Of a stretch of DNA of 64,000 nt, positions 56,925-64,000 are shown one piece after another; within the stretch, counting starts at the first letter, position 1; each line of letters starts with the position of its first letter. The DNA is from Eucalyptus grandis (taxonomy: Eukaryota > Streptophyta > Magnoliopsida > Myrtales > Myrtaceae). The stretch lies in NCBI RefSeq assembly GCF_016545825.1, contig NC_052612.1:1550001-1614000 (forward strand). Direction: 5' to 3'. The notes under the pieces were generated by a model that worked only from the letters and a program-made list of their open reading frames with translations, did not search any database and was not told the DNA's origin. Made by a program: the position numbers and the translations under genes.

Positions 56925-57300
56925 GCAGGCAAGGGTCACCCTCATCGGATAGTGAGGGGTACTCTCACTTGATGTTAGTGAGGGCGACCTTAAGTTGTCT
57001 GAAGAAGGGAAGAGGAAAAAAAAAAGAAAAAAAAAAAAAATTAAAATTTTTTTAAAAAGTATTTAAAAATATAGTTACAATTTCTTTACCAAAATATCCC
57101 TTCTCCAGTGGCTTAAAAAGTCAACCTCGGTCAAAGACCCATATTTGAGACTATTTGACCACTTCATGCCTTTATTTGAAATAATTTGCCACTTTAAGCT
57201 TTTATTTGAAATAATATCCACTATAAACCTTTATTTAAAAAACTAGGGCACTTCATGCCCTTTTTGAAATTTTCCTTTAATTTAATTACGGTTGTGGAAA
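56925..57300. mobile_element. Right half of a foldback element (copy of 19220-19590)
   Basis: The order matches 19220-19590: GGGTCACCCTCATCGGAT, TGAGGGCGACCTT, poly-A tract, AAATACCC-type phrase, GTCAAAGACCCTTATTTGAG (here with CATATTTGAG), and the inverted end GAAATTTTCCTTTAATTTAA. The left half is missing, cut by the sequence at 54449-56919. Confidence 0.65.
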
Positions 57301-57449
57301 GGAAAGGGTGGAAAAATTACAATAATAATAATTAAAAAATACTTAGAGAGAGAAAAAGTGAGTGTGAAACAAAGAGAAAGAGGGAGAGAGGGCCGGCAAC
57401 CCTCATTGACTAAGGTGAACTAACAATGTTGTCACCAATTGAGTTGAAG

Positions 57450-57735
57450 GGAAAATATCACAAAAACCCCAAATTAGGTTAATTGTGACATAAATACTCT
57501 GAAATTTTTTCATGTCTCACAAGGTTCTAAACTTATTCATTATGACACAATAACTCCCAATTTTTTTTTTTGTCAAGAAAAAGAAACTTGAACATATATT
57601 ATTTATTTCAGTTTTATCCAAGGTATATTTATCATGTTAGTATAAGTTTGGAATTTTTCATGTTATAAAAAATTTGAGGTATTTATGTCACAATTGGCAA
57701 ATTTAAGATTTTTTTTTATGATTTTAACCTAAAAA
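57450..57735. mobile_element. MITE-like element, family M, copy 2
   Basis: It shows the same inverted ends as 19812-20040 (AATTGTGACATAAATACTCT and the reverse of GTATTTATGTCACAATTGGC), with about 60 extra bases after TTTTTTCATG. It is followed directly by block Y4. Confidence 0.55.
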
Positions 57736-58470
57736 GAATTGGACCCAATTAACTATGATCTTTGGAATAGTTTGAAATTTTGGGAACGTGGAAGTCATTT
57801 GTTGCTTCTTTGTTCCTTGTACCCACAGACAACGGAATACTAATAGAATTAGAGTTGATTTTGAGGTTAAGGATGGAAGATTAGAGAGTGAAGATCACAG
57901 GATTTAAGGTGATTTGAAAATTAGGTCAAGAGAATATCTACATCTCATGTAGATTGGGAGGAACTCGAAGATCTACATTGCCATTCTCGTTGGAGTTCTT
58001 TCTTGATTTATGCAGCTCGCATTTATTGAAGATCTGTGTGCAAAGTCACTTTGGGCAAGGGTTATTGAGGGGTCCAAGCATGATAATGTAACCGTCGTCG
58101 GCAACCATACCGTTACCTATACTCTTTTTTTCTCAGTCTACACACTTGTAAATGCACAAGCATTTTTATGTTCAGTGAAGGAGGTATGCTATCTAAACAA
58201 TGGATATCCATCCACGAGCACCTATTACTGCTAAGCCATGGACTTGAACTAGGAGATCAAAAGACAAGCCCAGGATCTCGTATGATGGAACTCACGATTA
58301 TGGACCTAAATGAACCCATTAGCATGAAACATTTTTTTTTATTCCTCATTTTGGAAGAAATGCTTAAAACTCAAAATACTAGATCTGCTTTGGATGAGGA
58401 AATGCAGTTGTATTTCCTCAAAATTCTTCAAAAAAAAAAAAATACCAAACAAGGCCCTAAGGACATATAA
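57736..58470 (+). repeat. Block Y, copy Y4
   Basis: This copy is closest to Y3 (20041-20770), including GATTTATGCAGCTCGCATTT, CAATGGATATCCATCCACGA and GAACTCACGATTATGGACCT. The frame at 58168-58470 parallels that of Y3 in part (SKQWISIHEHLLLLSHGLEL) but diverges at its end. Whether it ever coded is unclear. Confidence 0.65.
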
Positions 58471-58599
58471 AGCTCAAGGGCTTTGAAAAAGTAGTTTTCG
58501 AATCCACCGTTGTTGTTAAATGAGAGGTGGCAAAATGATTGTCAAATGACACATTGTTGTCAAATGATAGGTGGCAAAATGGTTGTCAAATGACACGTG

Positions 58600-58949
58600 A
58601 AACTTAAGTGCCCATGTTTTAAATTTGATTATATGAGTCGCAATCAATCGAGTGACTAGAAATTATAATCCAACTCTTGTCAATTCGGCGAAAGTTCAAT
58701 TTTGCCAATTCGTCTTGCCTTAGTCGTTGCTTTATCCATTTAATTTGACTATATGAGTTGCAATTAATTGAATGGCTAAAGAGGTTCACAGTCCAACTCT
58801 TGCCGATTGGGCGAGCCATTTTGTCTTTGCCGATTCGTCGATTCATGGCAAAATTGAACTTTCGCGGAATCGGCAAGAGAGCCATTCGATTGAAGTCCGC
58901 CCTATAAATGCCGGTGAGTCGGAACCCTCCGCTAGTCAATATTGTCCGT

Positions 58950-58951
<2 letters not shown>
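58600..58951 (+). promoter_or_regulatory. Promoter-like region paralleling 22297, with direct and inverted repeats
   Basis: CCTATAAATGCC at 58900-58911 and CCGCTAGTCAATATTGTCCG at 58930-58949 match the region at 22297-22340. Upstream, an inverted pair is formed by TCGGCGAAAGTTCAATTTTG (near 58686) and its counterpart GGCAAAATTGAACTTTCGCG (near 58847). The phrases ATTTGACTATATGAGTTGCA and ATTTGATTATATGAGTCGCA form a direct pair. No gene follows; a LINE tail begins at 58952. Confidence 0.45.
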
Positions 58952-58983
<32 letters not shown>

Positions 58984-60126
58984 GTCAGAAAAGATAATAG
59001 ATAGAAAATAAATAACCATTACACTTTAGCGTTTAACGAAAGAGAAACTAGGGCATCCGCCGCGAGCAAAGCTTGCATAACAGGGGGAGGAAAAAGGGTC
59101 CAATTTGGGGACAGATCCGATCGGCCATGAGCTTTGGCCGCCCGATGTCAAGACGAAATTGGCTCTCTGTCACGGTCTTTGCTGCAGACGGAGATTCAAG
59201 AAAAGGGGCAAGATTGACTGGATTTCGTCGAAGAGCGGGCGATCCTCCCATGGTGGCGGCCGTCGGTCGTGAAGGATTTCAACCAATTGCAAACAGTCCG
59301 ATTCGAGAACGATTGATGCGGTGAGAAGTCCCTGTTGTTTGAGTCGATGTAGAGTTAGTGTTAGCGCCTGTGTTTCCGCTTGGAAAGCCGAATTTGCTGG
59401 GAATCCGGCCGCGTAGGCATCAGTGAGTAAACATCTGTGATCTCGGCTAATACAGGCCATGGTGCCGTATCTATTCCCAGGGGAGAAGGAGCCGTCAATA
59501 TTGCATTTGATGAAGCCCGGTTCGCGATCGCCACCGTAGTCTTTGGAAGCAAGAGGGGCATATGTACGCAGACCAACTCCTTGGGAAGCTGTTTGGGCAG
59601 AGAGGGTGACAAGCCGATGCTGAGCCGAGGCATCAATAACAGCCAGATTGGGGTCAGGAAGTAAGCCACGGAAAACACTGTTGTTGCGCAGCCGCCACAT
59701 CTGCCATAAAACATGGGTTATCATGGGTAGTCGAGGTAAGAGTTTCTGATCTTTAATTGATTCTGCAAGCCATTGATCCATGCGAGTGATCATAGTTGGG
59801 TGGAAGGGGAACTGCTGTTGAAAATGTGACCATACTCCCGCCGTCCACGGACAATGGAAAAAAATATGTTCAACTGTTTCAGGCACATTCTGATTGCATA
59901 TAGTGCACATAGGGCTTGAGATGATATGTCTGGTATATAAATTGGACTTAGTAGCTAGGGCGTTGTGACATGCCGACCATAGAAATATGCGAAGTTTCGG
60001 TGTACTGTGCATTTTCCATATGTAACGCCATAGCTCAGGAGGTGGGTGGTAGGAAGTAGATGCCATATTACCTTGCGATAAATTTGCTGGTGCTGTCAAG
60101 ATTTTGTAGTTACTCTTTACTGTATA
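58952..60126 (-). mobile_element. 5'-truncated LINE (L1-type) with poly(A) tail
   Basis: A run of 31 T at 58952-58982 is the poly(A) tail of a minus-strand element. The 3' part of ORF2 follows, up to a sharp end at 60126, where RRP43 intron sequence begins. 5' truncation is normal for LINEs. No target duplication is visible between TTGTCCGTCC on the left and CACACAAGAG on the right, so one flank has probably been rearranged. Confidence 0.85.
59019..60126 (-). pseudogene. LINE ORF2 C-terminus: zinc-finger RVT region and RNase H-like domain
   Basis: The open frame at 59170-60126 begins VYTVKSNYKILTAPANL and has the zf-RVT region WRYIWKMHSTPKLRIFLW, then CTICNQNVPETVEHIFFHCP. An RNase H-like domain follows: KCNIDGSFSPGNRYG with the first aspartate, FQAETQALTLTLHRL with the glutamate and VLESDCLQLVEIL with the second aspartate. 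The frame stops after LRLQQRP at 59170, but AKAHGRSDLSPNWTLFPPPV continues in another frame to a stop at 59019-59021, so there is a frameshift. The RT domain is absent. Confidence 0.9.
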
Positions 60127-60310
60127 CACACAAGAGACTGAAAAGGGGAAAAACTCACGGTGGAACCAATCTTTGCCAGCGCAGACCCATCAGAGGATGC
60201 AACGGTCCCTGTATTATCAATGCTAAGCAATCATAGGAGGCATACAACCTGCGGGGGCTAGATGAAGGAAGGGAAAACAAATCACCAGATAAACAAAAAG
60301 CTAAACAAAC
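60127..60310 (-). pseudogene. RRP43: Third RRP43 fragment: exon 2 and flanking intron
   Basis: This fragment matches 53970-54140 of copy B and 17230-17403 of copy A. Exon 2 (60159-60208) reads TVASSDGSALAKIGST between a good acceptor and the donor GTGAGT. Similarity stops at CTAAACAAAC, exactly before the end of exon 1 in the other copies, and starts at the LINE end. It carries features of both copies (GGGGGCTAGATGAAGG as in A, CATAGGAGG as in B). Confidence 0.85.
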
Positions 60311-60379
60311 GACCAGATAAAAACCCTAGCAATAAGGATGCCTCTCGAAATCTTGGCCCGTATTACATTTGTGAGACTA

Positions 60380-60545
60380 TGGTTGGTTCCTTCAAGGGTG
60401 TATTTATCATGCTAATATAAATTTGGAATTTATTATGTTAATAAAAAATTTGAGGTATTTATGTCACAATGGGCAAATTTAAGATTTAGGGTATTTATAT
60501 CATAGTGAACATAATTTAAGATTTTTATGGTATTAACCTAAAAAA
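60380..60545. mobile_element. MITE-like element, family M, partial copy 3
   Basis: It has TTTATCATGCTAATATAAAT, GAGGTATTTATGTCACAATG and a repeat of the TATTTAT-TCA phrase, matching the right part of 57640-57735. The left end is missing. Block Y5 follows. Confidence 0.45.
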
Positions 60546-61170
60546 TAATTAGACCCAATTAACTTTGGTCTTTGGAATAGTTTAGAATTTTGGGGATGTG
60601 GAAGTTTATCTGCTACTTCTTTGTTCCTTGTATCTACGAGTGACAGAATACTTAGAATTAGAGTTGATTTTGAGGTCGGGGATGGAAGATCGGAGAGGGA
60701 ATATTAGCGGAGGTGATTTCAAATTAGGTCAAGAAAATACCCGCATCTCATGTGGATTGGGAGGAACTTGAAGATCCACGTGGCCATTCTTGTTGGACTT
60801 CTTTCTTGACTTTTGCAGCTCACGCATCGCAAAGTCACTTTGAGCGAGAGGGTTGTCGGGCTGTCCACGCGGGGTGGTTTCACTGCCGTCAGCTGCCATA
60901 CAATGGATATTCTTCCATGAGCACCTACTGCCGCCAGCGATGGACTTGAACTAGGGGATCAAAAGATAGGCCCGAGGTCTCGTACGATCAAACTCCCAAT
61001 TATGGACCTGAACGAACCCATTAGCATGAAATAGTTTTTTATCGCTCATTTTGGAAGAAATAAAGATATTTACATGCTTAAAACTCAAAATACCAGACTT
61101 GCTTTGGCCAAGGAAATGTAATTGTATTTCCTCAAAATTCTTCAAATTTTTTTTTTACCAAATGGTAGTT
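60546..61170 (+). repeat. Block Y, copy Y5
   Basis: It has AACTTTGGTCTTTGGAATAG, TTGATTTTGAGGTCGGGG, CAATGGATATTCTTCCATGA and AACTCCCAATTATGGACCTG. It is shorter than Y3 and Y4 in the middle. The shared downstream sequence continues to 61272 and again from 62201 to about 62400 around a PIF-like insertion. Confidence 0.6.
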
Positions 61171-61272
61171 AAGGACATAAGAAGCTCAAGAGTTTTGAAA
61201 AAGTAGTTTCCAAACCCACCATTCTTAAATGACACGGGGCAAAACTGTTGTCAAATGAAATGTAGTAAATAA

Positions 61273-62197
61273 GGGTGCGTTTGGTAACGTTTCGTTTAAA
61301 AATTGTTCTGGGAATAGAAATAAAAAAAATATATATTTCTGTTCCATGGAACAATTTTTGAACAAAAACGCGTTTATAAATCTGTTCTTAAATATAAAAA
61401 AGAATATAAACATGTTTGGTAAATTTGTATAATTTTTATTTATTTATTTTAATTTTTAAATATTTTTATTTTATTTTTCTATTTTCTTTCTTATTTTTCT
61501 TATTTATTTTTCCTTTTTTTCTTTTTCTTCTTTTTTGGCCGGTCGCGGCCTCGCCATGGCCGGCGACCGCCGACGAGGGCCGGCGGCCTCGCCGGCTTCT
61601 TGGCGAGCTTTTCCTCACCCGGATCCGGGTGAGATCGAGCTCGCCCGGCCAGCGCGAGGTCGGCCTCGCCGCGCCAGTGGAGATGCTCGCAAGTGGAGAC
61701 GCTCGCGGGGAGGAGACGCCGACTGGGCGGTGGCCCGGCAACGCCGAGCCTCGCCGGCCGCCGGGCGAGCTCGGCCTCGCCGGATCCGGCGAGATTGAGC
61801 TTGCCCAACCAGGCGCGAGGTCGGCCTCGCCCGCGCCGAGTGGAGACGCTTGCGGGTGGAGATGCTCGCGGGGAGGAGACGTTCGCAAGTGGAGACGCTC
61901 ACGGTGGCTGTCGGCGCCAGAGAGGATGACGGTGGAGAAGCCGGATGGTCTCGAGACAGAGGCAGTTGTCGGCGCCGAGAGTGGGAGCCGCCGGAGAAGA
62001 CAACGGTGGAGACGCTCGCAGGAGGAGAGGCTCGGAGGAGAACACAATTTTGTTCCTTTTTTGTTCTTCAAATATGTTTCAGAAATAAGAAACATAAATT
62101 TGTTGTTTCTTATTTCTGTTCCCTTTTTGTTTATGGGAACAAAAAAACAGAAAAAAGTGTTCAAAAACAGAAAAAAGAAATGCAAACAAACAAGCCC
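61273..62197. mobile_element. PIF/Harbinger-like element with TAA target duplication and GC-rich core
   Basis: The left end GGGTGCGTTTGGTAACG and the right end (inverted GGGCTTGTTTGTTTGC) are TIRs, and TAA lies on both sides (61270-61272, 62198-62200). Y3 and Y4 show the site without it. Inverted inner parts also pair (TTCTGTTCC and GGAACA-type phrases). The core at 61540-62035 is GC-rich with GGAGACGCTCGC repeats, giving long frames on both strands, none of which resembles a transposase. It is non-autonomous. Confidence 0.78.
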
Positions 62198-62200
62198 TAA

Positions 62201-62697
62201 CTGCCCATGTTTTTTTTTTTTTTTTAAATTAATTTTAAGTTTTTAAAAAATTGTTATTCTAATTTAATTTAAATTTAACTTGTATTTTGATGAAAATCTC
62301 CTTGATCAACCGATAATTAGTGAGTGTTGATGGGTCTCCCCCGCCCACGGCCCACAAATTTTGTGGCCGGGGAAAGACAAGATAAGGCACTCCTTTTTGG
62401 GTTGATTCGTGGAGGATTGCGACCCAATCTTGATTATCAAACTGGCATTTATAAGACACTTAGTAGAAAGTTGCGACCCAATCTCGAATGACTGGTTTTT
62501 ATGGTCCAGATCTGGACCATGGAAAAAAACACTTGGTATAACAGTCAGTGATGGTACCACTGACTATTGTATCAACCTTGTCCATGATTGTGGTTCAATA
62601 TGATTTAGTGCACCTTATTCATGATTGCTGGCTCGCCCATTCATTTTTGAGTAACCATTTTATACTTTTCGAAAATTTTACACTTTTTTAGAACATT
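62201..62697. other. AT-rich flank of Y5, no gene
   Basis: Up to about 62400 it parallels 20860-21020 (TTAACTTGTATTT, GTGTTGATGG, GAAAAGATC / GGGAAAGACAAG). Beyond that no repeat or gene is recognised; GACCCAATCTTGATTATCAA and GACCCAATCTCGAATGACTG form a short direct pair. Confidence 0.45.
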
Positions 62698-63064
62698 GCA
62701 CATCCAAGTAACCATTTTACTCTTTTCGAGGTCACTTTCACGAGAAGCCATTGCACATCCAAATGTTTTATTCTTTTTGAGGTTGCTTTCCATATTCTGA
62801 CACTTCCAGCGACTAAGGATCAGTCCATTGCATATCCAAATGTTTTATTTTTTTTAGGTTGCTTTCCATAGTCTAGCGCTTCCAAAGCAACTAAGCATCA
62901 GAGCACTTTCCAAAGCAACTGATGCTAGCGCTTCCAAAGCAACTAAGCATCAGAGCAAGCACTAGACTATGGAAAGCAACCTCAAAAAAATAAAACATTT
63001 GGATGTGCAATGGATTCTTGTGAAAGTGACCTCGAAAAGAGTAAAATGGTTACTTGGATATGTT
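62698..63064. repeat. Large inverted repeat with about 105-base arms (hairpin)
   Basis: The left arm at 62698-62805 contains AAGTAACCATTTTACTCTTT, TCGAGGTCACTTTCACGAGA and CCATTGCACATCCAAATG. The right arm at 62956-63064 is its reverse complement with few changes. The loop has a second copy of the inner left arm (62825-62900) and two copies of TTCCAAAGCAACTAAGCATC. Such foldback DNA could be a MITE or a hairpin RNA source. No gene is inside. Confidence 0.85.
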
Positions 63065-63095
63065 TAGTCGCTTTGAAGCATCAGACTTTGGAAAG

Positions 63096-63520
63096 TGTTG
63101 GGAATAACAAATCCCCGAAAAGCGGATTCGACACTAAATCGAACCCCTAAATCAATGCGGAAGACGAGCTCGGGAAAACAATACGTATCACCGATCCTAA
63201 AGCACACCACGGGGTTCGAGCGTACCTTTTAAGCCACAAATTAAACACCGATGCCGATAAAGGAAGAGAAACTTGGTCCTGTTCGATCCGGTGAAGCAAA
63301 TTCGCCTTCGCGCTTCATTGTTCTCCTTTTGGGAGAGAAAACGAGAGAGAGAGAAAAAGGAGGGATGCGTACGTACGTTTTCTGTTTTCAACAGGCACGT
63401 TCTCTCTCTCTCTCCTCCCTTTATATGTCCCTCCATCCACGGGCCGTATTCCCGTGGGCCGGGCTTTTTGGGCCCAACTTGGGCGGACGGGCCTTAAGCC
63501 CATCACTAATAAAACCATCA
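63096..63520 (-). mobile_element. 3' LTR of a further copia-type element
   Basis: On the plus strand it starts TGTTGGGAATAACAAATCC and ends AATAAAACCATCA. A purine tract (minus strand GTGCGAGTGGGAGA) adjoins it at 63521-63534, which marks this as the 3' LTR of a minus-strand element whose body runs off the right edge. GAAAG at 63091-63095 is the candidate target copy. A CT-rich run lies at 63398-63420. Confidence 0.65.
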
Positions 63521-63744
63521 TCTCCCACTCGCACATGGTGGGCCGAACAGATTCTCTTTTACCTCTCTTCAACATTCATACCAGTGAATAATCCGTGCGA
63601 CCAGATACTTTGAGAGCTCGTTGCTATACATCTGTTAGGAATATATAGCAGCTCATAATGGGCGTCACGCTTTGAATAGATTTAGTATGCAGTACCTTAG
63701 ATCGATCGATCACATTTTATATCTCTCTTGATCTCTTTTAAACA

Positions 63745-63785
<41 letters not shown>

Positions 63786-64000
63786 ATTCACAATTATAAT
63801 TATCCCAAAGACAGTCATAATTGGTCGACCAGTGAATACAAAAACTACAATGTGATTCCTCAAAATCGATCTTCCTCTTTCCTTCAAACTCTCAATTTCA
63901 GTTCAGCTTGCTTTTCTAGAAATGTCCCATTAGATCGAATCAACTCATGACCATTGGCAACATCCTAAGATATCAAACACTAAATAGAAACCTTGAGAAT
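63521..64000 (-). mobile_element. Internal 3' region of the right-edge copia element, to the window end
   Basis: The purine tract is followed by non-coding sequence with a long (AT)n run. No pol motif is seen within the 480 bases available. It may be the untranslated 3' part of the element or flanking DNA. Confidence 0.35.
63747..63782. repeat. (AT)18 microsatellite
   Basis: An uninterrupted AT dinucleotide run of 36 bases lies between AACATG and TGTATTC. It is likely to vary in length and makes the chance frame MIYIYIYIY. Confidence 0.92.

Noticed and set aside
61416..62246. 276-codon open frame, with a 239-codon frame on the opposite strand
   Set aside because: It spans the GC core and both AT-rich arms of the PIF-like element. 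Both strands are open because stop codons are rare in the GC repeats. The composition is Arg/Gly/Glu low complexity.

Overview
The window looks like repeat-rich, mostly non-functional nuclear DNA from a dicot. Ty3/gypsy and Ty1/copia retrotransposons, a LINE, hAT, PIF/Harbinger-like and Mutator-like DNA elements, and a TIR-type resistance-gene fragment all point to a flowering plant. The TIR gene style and the recurrent GC-rich foldback elements suggest Myrtaceae such as Eucalyptus, but that is an inference I could not test. I see no tRNA, rRNA, CRISPR or prokaryotic feature. I found no protein-coding gene that I can call intact from end to end.

Layout. 1-6517 is the 3' half of a chromodomain Ty3/gypsy element with a 3.36 kb 3' LTR. 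6518-9893 is AT-rich intergenic DNA with a foldback element and a fragment of a related LTR. 9896-17535 holds block X (a fragment of an unrecognised multi-exon gene), block Y (a dispersed repeat) and copy A of an exosome RRP43-like gene on the minus strand. 17536-22290 holds a possible solo LTR, foldback elements, a MITE, another block Y and a strong hairpin. 22297-25498 is a promoter-like region, a Mutator-like insertion and a truncated TIR-domain gene. 26438-39860 is a tandem duplication: each unit carries a purine-rich tract, a GAUT (galacturonosyltransferase) fragment, a PPR fragment and block X. The second unit is split by a full-length copia element at 32197-37859. 41090-54271 is a second block Y and RRP43 copy B. 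Copy B is invaded by a hAT element carrying captured TMEM19-like exons, by a MITE inside an exon, and by a second full-length copia element. 54449-64000 holds a probable LTR, more copies of the Y segment, a 5'-truncated LINE abutting a third RRP43 fragment, a PIF-like element with TAA duplications, a large hairpin and the 3' end of another copia element.

History. The RRP43 copies share a missing base in exon 7, so the parent was probably already broken when it was duplicated. A solo LTR shared by X2 and X3 but absent from X1 places the X2/X3 tandem duplication later. Insertions with clear target-site duplications (GATAG, GAAAC, ATGTGTAT, TAA, ATCCT) then accumulated, mostly in copy B. The features worth most attention are the hAT element with captured exons, the shared RRP43 lesion and possible GC-AG intron, the GAUT-PPR chimera, the TIR-only gene with a hydrophobic leader in another frame, and two long near-perfect hairpins.
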